A DNA stretch of 64,000 bases, from assembly GCA_937941765.1 (NCBI GenBank), contig CALDGQ010000017.1, forward strand, positions 179,531 through 243,530, written 5' to 3'. Source of the stretch: an uncultured Saprospiraceae bacterium. GTDB lineage: Bacteria > Bacteroidota > Bacteroidia > Chitinophagales > Saprospiraceae. Shown piece by piece: positions 36,897 to 44,900 of the stretch (the stretch's first letter is position 1; the number at the start of each line of letters is the position of its first letter). Under the pieces are notes generated by a model, which saw nothing but the letters and a program-made list of their open reading frames with translations, had not been told where the DNA came from and searched no databases. Both the position numbers and the translations under genes were made by a program.

Positions 36897-38038
36897 TAGT
36901 CTACGATCATTGTGGCTTTATCTAATTCTTGCTGCTTGATATTAGCTGGCAAGTCTCTTTCTCCGTATTGTTGATCTCGTAATTGAGGCACAAATCCTGC
37001 TTCACGAATCGCTTCTTGAATTCCACCAGCCGTAAATCGGAAAGCAGCTCCAGCAGCAGAAACTACATTTTCTTCAATCATGATGCTTCCAAAATCATTG
37101 GCTCCAGCATGCAAACAAGTTTGTCCAATCTTTTTCCCAACCGTCAACCAAGAAGCTTGGATGTTTTTTACATTTGGTAACATAATACGACTCATTGCAA
37201 TCATACGTACGTATTCATCACCTGTACAAGTATTACGCGCACGTTTGAGTTTTTTCAACAAGGTGCCTTCATCCATAAATGGCCAAGGGATGAATGCTAA
37301 AAATCCTTTTGCAGTTGCTGGTTTTTCAGATTGCACTTGACGGATGTCAACAAGATGTTGCATTCTTTCCAAATTGGTTTCTACATGCCCAAACATCATG
37401 GTTGCAGATGTTGTAATATTTAATTGGTGTGCTGCTCTCATGATGTCTAACCATTCTTGCGATCCACATTTTCCTTTTGACACCAAACGACGAACTCGGT
37501 CGCTTAAGATTTCTGCTCCCGCTCCTGGCAATGAATCCAATCCCGCTTCATGCAATGCTTTTAGTACTTCAGTGTGAGTTGATTTTTCCAACTTCGTTAC
37601 GTGCGCAATTTCCGGTGGTCCAAGTGCATGTAGTTTCAAATTGGGATACAATTCTTTTAACTCTCTAAATAATTTGCAATAATAATCCAATCCTAAATCT
37701 GGATGATGTCCACCTTGTAATAACAATTGTTCTCCGCCAAATTCAAAGGTCTCTTCAATTTTAGTTTTGTATTCTTCAATCGTTGTGATGTATTGTTCTT
37801 CATGCCCTGGCCTTCTGTAGAAGTTACAGAATTTGCAATTGGCGACACAAACATTGGTGGTATTGCTATTTCTATCAATAATCCAAGTGACTTTATTACC
37901 AGGAACTTGTTTCCTTTTTAATTGATCTCCAACGTACATCAATTCTGAGGTTCCAGCATTTTCAAAAAGGAATACTCCTTCTTCAGCGGTAAGTGATTCG
38001 AAGTTTAGTGCTCGGGAAAGAAGATCTGCTACATTCAT
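36896..38038 (-). CDS. mqnC: cyclic dehypoxanthinyl futalosine synthase (menaquinone biosynthesis)
   Basis: A 380-residue radical SAM enzyme that cyclises dehypoxanthine futalosine in the futalosine route to menaquinone. The Fe-S motif is CVANCKFC (Cys64, Cys68, Cys71) within TNVCVANCKFCNFYRRPGHE. Other MqnC blocks are LLQGGHHPDLGLDYY, LHALGPPEIAHV and FIPWPF. The FYRRPGHE segment separates it from MqnE, which has CKFCAF. On the minus strand a TATCTTTG box lies at 38068-38075, about 30 bp before the start. It heads the mqnC-PNP-uvrA-GH3 gene string. Confidence 0.92.
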   Translation of the reverse strand: MNVADLLSRALNFESLTAEEGVFLFENAGTSELMYVGDQLKRKQVPGNKVTWIIDRNSNTTNVCVANCKFCNFYRRPGHEEQYITTIEEYKTKIEETFEFGGEQLLLQGGHHPDLGLDYYCKLFRELKELYPNLKLHALGPPEIAHVTKLEKSTHTEVLKALHEAGLDSLPGAGAEILSDRVRRLVSKGKCGSQEWLDIMRAAHQLNITTSATMMFGHVETNLERMQHLVDIRQVQSEKPATAKGFLAFIPWPFMDEGTLLKKLKRARNTCTGDEYVRMIAMSRIMLPNVKNIQASWLTVGKKIGQTCLHAGANDFGSIMIEENVVSAAGAAFRFTAGGIQEAIREAGFVPQLRDQQYGERDLPANIKQQELDKATMIVD

Positions 38039-38218
38039 TAGTGGAAATTGATTAATTAGAATTAGAACAAAGATAATAAAGAGTGGTTTAGGGGAATAGG
38101 AGATTTTTATACAATTCTATTTTGGTTGGGAAATCAATAATAAACCAAAATTCTGTTTCAATGAATTAAGCTTCTAAATATCTAAAATTATGAAGATCTA
38201 TATGTCTACACATAAAAA

Positions 38219-38248
38219 TTGCATTTTACACATAAATTCGTATATTTG
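38219..38248 (+). promoter_or_regulatory. promoter of the rimP-nusA transcript
   Basis: TTG at 38219-38221 and TATATTTG (TAnnTTTG) at 38241-38248 with a 19-bp spacer fit the Bacteroidota consensus. The start site would be near 38255, upstream of the attenuator-like hairpin. Confidence 0.65.
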
Positions 38249-38270
38249 CATTGTATTTAAGAAACTCAAA

Positions 38271-38300
38271 AAGAGGGAACGTTTAGTTCCCTCTTTTTCT
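38271..38300 (+). terminator. leader attenuator-like hairpin before rimP
   Basis: AGAGGGAAC-GTTTA-GTTCCCTCT followed directly by a T-rich tract forms a complete intrinsic terminator. It lies between the promoter box (38241-38248) and the GTG start of rimP (38319), so it is in the leader rather than at a gene end. Confidence 0.75.
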
Positions 38301-38318
38301 TTATAAGCTATTTGCATC

Positions 38319-38795
38319 GTGAGTACATTCGACCTAGAAAAATTAATCGCCCAAAAATTCGAAGAGGAGGAGTTCCAAGACTGTTATCTCGTAGAAGTCA
38401 AAGGACCTAACGGAGGTAAATTGGAAGTCTTTATCGAATCAGATTCTGAGATGACGTTCAGAAAATGTCAAAGAATGAGTCGGTTTTTGGAAGGTCATAT
38501 TGATGAAGCAAAATGGTTGGGCGAAAAATACACTTTAGAAGTTTCATCACCAGGAGTTGGAAATCCATTGAAATTGAAAAGACAATATGTTAAAAATATT
38601 GGTCGTAAAATGGAAGTAAAAACCGTTGATGGTGAAAAATATGAAGGCATTTTGATGACCGTAGAAGACGATGTTATTTCGATTGAAGGAAAGGTCAGAA
38701 AAAAAGTTGGAAAGAAAAAAGTGACTGAAGAAGTTACGACAACAATACAATTTGATAACATTAAGACCGCAAAAGTCAAGGTATCATTTAAATAA
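38319..38795 (+). CDS. rimP: ribosome maturation factor RimP
   Basis: A 158-residue 30S-assembly factor. It begins with GTG. Family features are the N-terminal YLVEVKGPNGGKLEVFIESD segment, CQRMSRFLE, and the strongly conserved LEVSSPGVGNPLKLKRQY near residues 74-91, then a C-terminal SH3-like beta domain with a Lys-rich insertion (KVRKKVGKKKV). It sits 6 bp before nusA, the usual order. Confidence 0.93.
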   Translation: MSTFDLEKLIAQKFEEEEFQDCYLVEVKGPNGGKLEVFIESDSEMTFRKCQRMSRFLEGHIDEAKWLGEKYTLEVSSPGVGNPLKLKRQYVKNIGRKMEVKTVDGEKYEGILMTVEDDVISIEGKVRKKVGKKKVTEEVTTTIQFDNIKTAKVKVSFK

Positions 38796-38801
38796 AACAT
38801 T

Positions 38802-40037
38802 ATGAATTTAGTTGACACTTTTTCCGAATTTAAGGAAGGTAAAAATATTGATAGACCTACGATGGTTAGAGTATTGGAAGATGTATTCCGTACTTTAATT
38901 AAAAAGAAATATGGAACGGATGATCACTTTGATGTGATTGTAAATACACAAAAGGGTGACCTTGAATTGTGGAGAGTTAGAGACATTGTTCCAGATGGTG
39001 AAGTAACAGATGATATGGCACAGATTTCTATTTCAGAAGCTACTGGAATTGAACCTGATTATGAAATCGGTGAAGAATGTTACGAACAATTATTCTTGGT
39101 TGATTTTGGAAGAAGAGCAATCATGGCTGCACGTCAAACGTTGATTTCTAGAATCATGGAGTTGGAAAAAGACGATATCTACAAACGTTACATAGAAAGA
39201 GTTGGAGAAATTGTGCTAGGTGAAGTTCACCAAATTTTGAAACGTGAAGTCCTAATCATTGATGATACGACTGGCCATGAATTGGTGATGCCAAGAACCG
39301 AAATGATTCGTGGTGATTTCTTGAGAAAAGGAGAAATGATCAAAGGTGTAATCAAACGTGTAGAAATGAGAAACAATACTCCTGTAGTTGTAGTTTCTCG
39401 TACGGATAGTAAATTTTTAGAAAAACTTTTGGAACAAGAAGTGCCAGAAATTGAAGATGGATTAATCACTGTCAAAAAGATTGTTCGTCTTCCAGGTGAA
39501 AGAGCAAAAGTAGCCGTTGAATCTTACGATGATCGTGTTGATCCTGTTGGAGCTTGTGTCGGTATGAAAGGTTCTAGAATTCACGGGATTGTTAGAGAAT
39601 TGAAAAATGAGAATATTGATATCGTGAATTTCACTAACAATATTTCTTTGTTCATTCAACGTTCATTGACACCAGCAAAAGTAAGTAGCATCGATTTGGA
39701 TGACGAAAACAAAACGGCTGCCGTATATTTAAAACCAGATCAAGTTTCATTAGCAATTGGTAAAGGTGGAACCAACATTAAGTTGGCGAGTAAATTGACC
39801 GAATATGAAATTGATGTTTACAGAGAATCAGAAGTCGTAATCGATGATGTTGATTTAGACGAATTCACTGATGAAATCGAAGATTGGGTAATTGATGCCT
39901 TCAAAAACATCGGTTGTGATACGGCAAGAAGTGTCTTGAAATTGAATAAAGAAGAGTTGACACGTCGTACAGATCTAGAGGAAGAAACGATTGATGAGGT
40001 ACTAAATATCTTGAGTTCTGAATTTGAAGACGAATAA
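38802..40037 (+). CDS. nusA: transcription termination/antitermination factor NusA
   Basis: A 411-residue RNA-polymerase-binding factor. It shows the N-terminal polymerase-binding domain, an S1 domain near 130-200 (ERVGEIVLGEVHQI, GELVMPRTEM-like block), and two KH domains with RVDPVGACVGMKGSRIHGIV and LAIGKGGTNIKLASKL. A short C-terminal helix-hairpin-helix region follows (AFKNIGCDTARSVLKLNKEEL). Length is normal for Bacteroidota, which lack the two acidic repeats of E. coli NusA. A terminator follows the gene, which is unusual before infB. Confidence 0.96.
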   Translation: MNLVDTFSEFKEGKNIDRPTMVRVLEDVFRTLIKKKYGTDDHFDVIVNTQKGDLELWRVRDIVPDGEVTDDMAQISISEATGIEPDYEIGEECYEQLFLVDFGRRAIMAARQTLISRIMELEKDDIYKRYIERVGEIVLGEVHQILKREVLIIDDTTGHELVMPRTEMIRGDFLRKGEMIKGVIKRVEMRNNTPVVVVSRTDSKFLEKLLEQEVPEIEDGLITVKKIVRLPGERAKVAVESYDDRVDPVGACVGMKGSRIHGIVRELKNENIDIVNFTNNISLFIQRSLTPAKVSSIDLDDENKTAAVYLKPDQVSLAIGKGGTNIKLASKLTEYEIDVYRESEVVIDDVDLDEFTDEIEDWVIDAFKNIGCDTARSVLKLNKEELTRRTDLEEETIDEVLNILSSEFEDE

Positions 40038-40054
40038 TTCGTCAAAATTCACCT

Positions 40055-40093
40055 CAATTCAATCTTTTTGCTGTTTTATTGAATTGTTTTTTT
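40055..40093 (+). terminator. terminator between nusA and infB
   Basis: CAATTCAAT (40055-40063) and ATTGAATTG (40078-40086) form a 9-bp stem followed by T7, beginning 18 bp past the nusA stop. The stem is AT-rich, so termination may be partial. Confidence 0.65.
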
Positions 40094-40127
40094 CGCATAA
40101 GAGTTATTTATAAGTGATTAATAATAA

Positions 40128-40135
40128 TACCTTTG
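40128..40135 (+). promoter_or_regulatory. candidate -7 box for infB
   Basis: TACCTTTG fits TAnnTTTG and lies just after the nusA terminator, but the expected TTG about 19 bp upstream is not clear. If used, infB would have a ~340-nt leader containing the palindromic element. Confidence 0.4.
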
Positions 40136-40210
40136 TGAAAAATTTGAGACAGCTCATATAAGTTAATATTTCAGATTTTTTTATATTTTTAAGTAAGGCA
40201 TAAAAGCTTT

Positions 40211-40372
40211 ATACAAATTGTACGCTAAAATCGCTTTTAATTGATGGAAGAAAAATTTATTGAGATCAAGACGGAAAACGCAAGCATAGCATTAGCTACG
40301 TTGAGTATTTCCAACGCAGATATCGATAAATTTTGCTCATCTAATTTAGCAATTTTAGATTTCAATTTGTAT
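40211..40372 (+). repeat. 162-bp palindromic element, copy B (MITE-like)
   Basis: Bounded by ATACAAATTG (40211-40220) and CAATTTGTAT (40363-40372). The core matches the reverse complement of 24541-24701. Left-half GAAAAATTTATTGAGATC pairs with right-half GATATCGATAAATTTTGC. It lies in the probable infB leader. Confidence 0.8.
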
Positions 40373-40482
40373 TAGATGAATCGATTTAGAATAAAACAAA
40401 TAGTATATGTATAACGCTTAGATTTTATTTCAATTCAGGAAGCTTTTACGCCTTGTAAGCAGTTTAATAGAACTTTATTTTT

Positions 40483-43272
40483 ATGCGTTTAGTCAAGGTT
40501 GCAAAAGAATTAAATGTTGGTACCAACACCATTGTCGATTATCTAAATGACAGCGGTTTTGAAGTAGCTAACAAACCAACATCGAAAATCTCCGACGAGA
40601 TGTACGATGCTTTGCTGAAGGAATTCCAAGCCTCTGCGAATGTAAAAGAAGCAGCCGATAAACTCATCATCGGAAATCGAACCAAGGAAGAAGAAGAAGT
40701 TCCTGCTCCAAAAAAGACAGTCACCTTTACCAAACCTACTCCTACTCCACCTCCGGCTCCTGAGCCTACTATTCCTGAACCTGCACCAGTAGTTGAAGAA
40801 CCTGTCGCTAAAGTCGAAGTTCCAGAACCAGTTGTAGAAGAAGAAAAAGTAGTTAAGAAAAAAGAGGAAGATAATACCATCTCTCATCGCAATGAAGTTG
40901 GTCCTAAAGTATTAGGTAAAATTGATTTGACTCCTAAACCTAAGAAGCCAAAAGCAAAAGCTGTAAAGGAAAAACCAAAAGCTGAAAAGCCTAAAGTGGT
41001 TGCTCCGAAAGAAGAAGTGGTGGAAGCGAAAACGCCTCCAGTAAAACCAGTTGTTGAAAAACCAAAAGCAGTACCACCTGAAATGCTACGAGCTGAAACG
41101 CCAGAACTGAAAGGTCTGAAAGTAGTTGGTAAAATCAACATGGATAAAATTACTCCTAAAAAGAAACCAGCTGCTGATAATAAATCAGATAAATCAACCA
41201 GCAACGCTCCTAAAAGAAAAAGGAAACGTAAAAAAGTTTCTACAGGAACCAACAGACCAAACACTCAAAGAAGCGGTGGCGGTGCTGGTGGTGGTAACCA
41301 AAATAGAGGTGGAAGAGGTAACAACCGAAGACCACCTGCAAAAGAAAAAGAAGGCGTTTCTCAAAAAGAAGTTGATGATAAAATCAAGGCTACAATGGCC
41401 AAGCTTTCCGGTGGTGGAAAGAAGAAACGTCAAAAAATAAGAAGAGGTAATCGAGACGAGAAAAAAGTCAGAAGAGAGGAAGAAGAAAAGTCAAGAGAAA
41501 CAGGCGCACTTCAGTTAACAGAATTTGTATCTGTATCTGAATTGGCAAGTTTGATGGATGTGCCAGTAACTGAAGTTATCACGACTTGTATGAATTTGGG
41601 CGTCATCGTTTCGATCAACCAACGTTTGGATGCAGAAGTAATTGAATTAGTTGCTTCAGAATTTGATTTCGAAGTCGAATTCATCAGCGCAGAAGAACAT
41701 GTGGAAGAAGAGGAAGAAATTATCGACAATGAAGAAGATCTCGTACCACGTTCACCTATTGTTACCGTAATGGGACACGTTGATCACGGTAAGACTTCTT
41801 TGCTAGATCATATTCGTAAAGCAACAGTCGCTGATGGTGAGGCCGGTGGTATCACTCAACACATTGGTGCTTACGAGGTGAAAGTCGGTGACAAACGTAT
41901 CGCATTCTTGGATACACCGGGTCACGAAGCCTTTACCGCGATGAGAGCACGTGGTGCCAAAGTTACAGACGTCGCTGTTATCATTATTGCAGCAGATGAT
42001 CGTATCATGCCTCAAACAAAAGAAGCAATTTCGCACGCACAAGCTGCTGGCGTGCCAATCGTATTTGCAATCAATAAGATCGATAAGGACGGTGCTAATC
42101 CTGACAGAATTAAAACAGAATTAGCAGCTATGAATCTGCAAGTGGAAGAATGGGGTGGTAAATATCAATCTCAAGATATTTCCGCTAAGATGGGACAGAA
42201 TGTAGATAAATTGTTGGAAAAAATATTGCTTGAAGCTGAAATGCTTGAATTGAAAGCAAATCCAAAACGTGCCGCTATCGGTACCGTGATTGAAGCATCT
42301 TTGGACAAAGGACGTGGTTATGTCTGTAAAATTTTAGTTCAAAATGGTAGCCTTGAACAAGGAGATCCAATTATCGCTGGTGGTACTTATGGTAAAGTAA
42401 AAGCAATGTTCAACGAACATGGAAAACGTGTCAAAAAAGTTGGACCTGCTACACCTGTTTTGATTTTAGGATTGGATGGCGCACCTCAAGCAGGTGAGAT
42501 ATTCAAAGTGATGGAGTCGGAACAAGAAGCTCGTCAATTAGCAACAAAGCGTGCACAGATCAATAGAGAACAAGCCAACAGAGCTAGCAAGCGTATTAGC
42601 TTAGATGAAATCGGTCGTCGTTTAGCTCTTGGAACATTCAAAGAATTGAACTTAATCGTGAAAGGTGATGTGGATGGATCCATCGAAGCACTTTCTGATG
42701 CTTTGCAGAAACAATCTATTGAAACCGTTCAGGTTAATATTATACATAAAGCAGTTGGACAGATTATCGAATCCGATGTTCTCCTAGCTTCTGCTTCTGA
42801 TGCAATTATTATTGGTTTCCAAGTTAGACCTTCATTGGCTGCTAGAAAACTGGCAGAAAGAGAAGGAGTTGAAATCAAGATGTATTCTGTTATCTACGAA
42901 GCAATCGATGAAATTCGTTCTGCAATTGAAGGAATGTTGGAACCAACAAAAGAAGAAAAAATTGTTGCTAACATTGAAGTTCGTGAAACTTACAAAATCA
43001 GTAAGATCGGTACCATTGCAGGTTGCTACGTAACCGATGGTAATATCAAGAGAAATTCTTTCATCCGTATCATTCGTGATGGAATTGTTATCTATCCTAC
43101 TAAAGAAGGTGTCAAAGGTGAGATCAGTTCATTGAAACGATTCAAAGATGATGTCAAAGAAGTCAAATTTGGTTTTGAGTGTGGTATCACTATCAAAAAT
43201 TACAATGACCTCAAAGAAGGTGATGTTATCGAAGGATATGAAATTATCGAGATCGCGCAAAAATTGAATTAA
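40483..43272 (+). CDS. infB: translation initiation factor IF-2
   Basis: A 929-residue GTPase that places initiator tRNA on the 30S subunit. The N-terminus begins with the IF2_N helix ([21 protein letters not shown]), followed by a ~300-residue Pro/Lys/Glu-rich and Gly/Arg-rich linker. The G domain has [16 protein letters not shown] (G1), [15 protein letters not shown] (G3) and NKIDKDGAN (G4). Domains II, III and IV follow, ending [18 protein letters not shown]. Length and order are normal for Bacteroidota. It is separated from nusA by a terminator and a repeat element. Confidence 0.98.
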   Translation: MRLVKVAKELNVGTNTIVDYLNDSGFEVANKPTSKISDEMYDALLKEFQASANVKEAADKLIIGNRTKEEEEVPAPKKTVTFTKPTPTPPPAPEPTIPEPAPVVEEPVAKVEVPEPVVEEEKVVKKKEEDNTISHRNEVGPKVLGKIDLTPKPKKPKAKAVKEKPKAEKPKVVAPKEEVVEAKTPPVKPVVEKPKAVPPEMLRAETPELKGLKVVGKINMDKITPKKKPAADNKSDKSTSNAPKRKRKRKKVSTGTNRPNTQRSGGGAGGGNQNRGGRGNNRRPPAKEKEGVSQKEVDDKIKATMAKLSGGGKKKRQKIRRGNRDEKKVRREEEEKSRETGALQLTEFVSVSELASLMDVPVTEVITTCMNLGVIVSINQRLDAEVIELVASEFDFEVEFISAEEHVEEEEEIIDNEEDLVPRSPIVTVMGHVDHGKTSLLDHIRKATVADGEAGGITQHIGAYEVKVGDKRIAFLDTPGHEAFTAMRARGAKVTDVAVIIIAADDRIMPQTKEAISHAQAAGVPIVFAINKIDKDGANPDRIKTELAAMNLQVEEWGGKYQSQDISAKMGQNVDKLLEKILLEAEMLELKANPKRAAIGTVIEASLDKGRGYVCKILVQNGSLEQGDPIIAGGTYGKVKAMFNEHGKRVKKVGPATPVLILGLDGAPQAGEIFKVMESEQEARQLATKRAQINREQANRASKRISLDEIGRRLALGTFKELNLIVKGDVDGSIEALSDALQKQSIETVQVNIIHKAVGQIIESDVLLASASDAIIIGFQVRPSLAARKLAEREGVEIKMYSVIYEAIDEIRSAIEGMLEPTKEEKIVANIEVRETYKISKIGTIAGCYVTDGNIKRNSFIRIIRDGIVIYPTKEGVKGEISSLKRFKDDVKEVKFGFECGITIKNYNDLKEGDVIEGYEIIEIAQKLN

Positions 43273-43304
43273 CTTTCGTTTCAAGCTTGACATAATTTGC
43301 TTTA

Positions 43305-44609
43305 ATGTTTCTAAGAGAACAACAACATTACGATATACATTTTTATTCGTTGTTGTTGTTCTCTTTTTTAATGCCCATTCATCCACGTTTAGCAACTCCT
43401 TTTATTGCATTCGCTATTCTCAATTGGCTACTCAGTGGTCAGTTTGCAAATAAATTGAAACGGTTCTTCAATCCGCTAGCCATTATTTTTTCTAGCGTTT
43501 ATTTTATCCATTTGATTGGTCTACTCTACTCTACAAATATCAGTGAAGGTTGGAAAGATGTAGAAACTAAGTTAACGCTGTTTTTGTTTCCACTACTTCT
43601 TTTTAGTATAGGCTTTAAAAATTACAATGCTGAAAAAAGAAAATTGCTCAAAGGTTTTATAAGCGGTTGTTTTGTCGCAAGTCTATATTGCTTAATTAGC
43701 TCCACCTACGTTTATTACACAACAGGTGAAAACACTTTTGCTTATGAAGACTTGAGTGCCTTTTTATTTTCACATCCTGGCTATCAAGCAATGTACATGT
43801 CATTCGCATTTTTCACACTCATTCATTATCAAGTTTTTTCCAAAGAAGCACCTTTATTTGGAAGAACTATTAATTTAATCCTCGGTTGCTTTTTTCTAGT
43901 AATGGTCTTTTTATTTACTTCTCGAACTGTTGTGTTGGGAACAATCTTGTTATCCACTATTACCACGCTTATTATTTCTTTTAGAAAATTTGGTGCATTA
44001 AAAGCGATCGGTATCACAGGGCTTTCTGGTATTTTATTACTTGGCATTTTATGGTTGGTCCCCGCTTCTCAACATAGAATGAAAGCTGCTATCGATAGTT
44101 TTCAATCTGAAAGTAATGTAAAAGCAAAGCCAAATGTGCGTATCGATATTTGGTCTTCTTCAATCGAAGCAATCAAAACCAATCCTATTATCGGAACTGG
44201 AACTGGCGACATTCAAGATCATTTAATGTCATTTTACAAAAGGAATGAGATCACTAAAGCAATTCTTTCTAACTATAATGCACACAATCAATTTCTTCAA
44301 ACCGCAATTGCATTAGGTGCCATCGGTCTCATCGTTTTATTAATGAACTTTGTAATTCCTATCATACTTGGATTCAAAAGTGGAGACTACTTACTGTTGA
44401 TGTTTTTATTTCTGTTCATAATTTTTTCACTGACAGAAAGTAGTTTGGAGAAACAACAAGGGGTGTTGTATTACGCGTTTTTTAATTCGCTTTTGTCCTT
44501 GGGATTTTTTAAAAACGGTGAAATTCCTCACGCAGAAAACGCAGAAAAACGCAGAAGGAACACGTACACCTCGCGTATGCCACGCCAGACTGTGCGAAAA
44601 CGAAATTGA
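43305..44609 (+). CDS. O-antigen ligase / polymerase (Wzy_C) family membrane protein
   Basis: A 434-residue polytopic membrane protein. The Wzy_C region has the periplasmic loop with RIDIWSSSIEAIKTNPIIGTGTGDIQDHL and NAHNQFLQTAIALGAIGLI, typical of WaaL-like ligases that join polysaccharide from a lipid carrier to an acceptor. The start at 43305 keeps a first hydrophobic segment (FYSLLLFSFLMPIHPRLATPF); a later start at 43371 would shorten it. The last ~26 residues (HAENAEKRRRNTYTSRMPRQ...) are charged, come from repeat DNA, and replace the expected C-terminus. Confidence 0.8.
   Translation: MFLREQQHYDIHFYSLLLFSFLMPIHPRLATPFIAFAILNWLLSGQFANKLKRFFNPLAIIFSSVYFIHLIGLLYSTNISEGWKDVETKLTLFLFPLLLFSIGFKNYNAEKRKLLKGFISGCFVASLYCLISSTYVYYTTGENTFAYEDLSAFLFSHPGYQAMYMSFAFFTLIHYQVFSKEAPLFGRTINLILGCFFLVMVFLFTSRTVVLGTILLSTITTLIISFRKFGALKAIGITGLSGILLLGILWLVPASQHRMKAAIDSFQSESNVKAKPNVRIDIWSSSIEAIKTNPIIGTGTGDIQDHLMSFYKRNEITKAILSNYNAHNQFLQTAIALGAIGLIVLLMNFVIPIILGFKSGDYLLLMFLFLFIIFSLTESSLEKQQGVLYYAFFNSLLSLGFFKNGEIPHAENAEKRRRNTYTSRMPRQTVRKRN
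43311..43371 (+). terminator. infB terminator overlapping the start of the ligase gene
   Basis: AAGAGAACAACAAC (43312-43325) pairs with GTTGTTGTTCTCTT (43352-43365), followed by T-rich sequence. It lies 40-95 bp past the infB stop, inside codons ~3-22 of the predicted ligase gene, so it may be terminator, coding sequence, or both. Confidence 0.55.
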
Positions 44610-44900
44610 ACCGCAAAATATCGAACAAGGAACCGCAGAATGTAGAAGTTGAGTACGCGAGTATACACGTATATTAACGAATTTCATGCTTAATTATCCA
44701 CGTACTCTACTTCGACATTCGATATTCTGCGGTTGGATATTCTGCGGTTCAGTTTCCGAAAGCATATTCGCACAGTCTGACGCGTACTCCCTTTCCATTT
44801 TCTAAAGGGAAAGGAAAGAGAATTTGTATAAATTCTCGAGGATTGGGTTTCTGCGTACTCACGCTAGCCCGTTCACCGTCATCAACCGTTGACCGTTTTT
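44525..44900. repeat. repeat cluster with a long inverted repeat after the ligase gene
   Basis: Begins with ACGCAGAAAACGCAGAAA units inside the ligase reading frame. A long inverted repeat follows: left arm ~44588-44662 (AGACTGTGCGAAAACG...AACCGCAGAATGTAGAAG) and right arm ~44698-44785 (CTACTTCGACATTC...TCTGCGGTTCAG...GCACAGTCT). Then come a perfect hairpin GAGAATTT-GTAT-AAATTCTC (~44818-44838) and a CCGTTGACCGT-type tract (~44868-44898) up to the stop codon of the M3 peptidase gene. Similar unit sequences are common intergenic repeats in Bacteroidota (recalled knowledge). Confidence 0.8.

Larger units (their letters stand above)
40038..40482. other. 445-bp nusA-infB intergenic region
   Basis: Contains, in order, the terminator (40055-40093), a TAnnTTTG box (40128-40135), and the 162-bp palindromic element (40211-40372). 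No open frame in it looks real. In most bacteria these two genes are close together. Confidence 0.8.

Noticed and set aside
40539..41440. Several frames antisense or shifted within the infB linker
   Set aside because: They are low-complexity shadows of the Pro/Lys/Glu-rich IF-2 N-terminal region.
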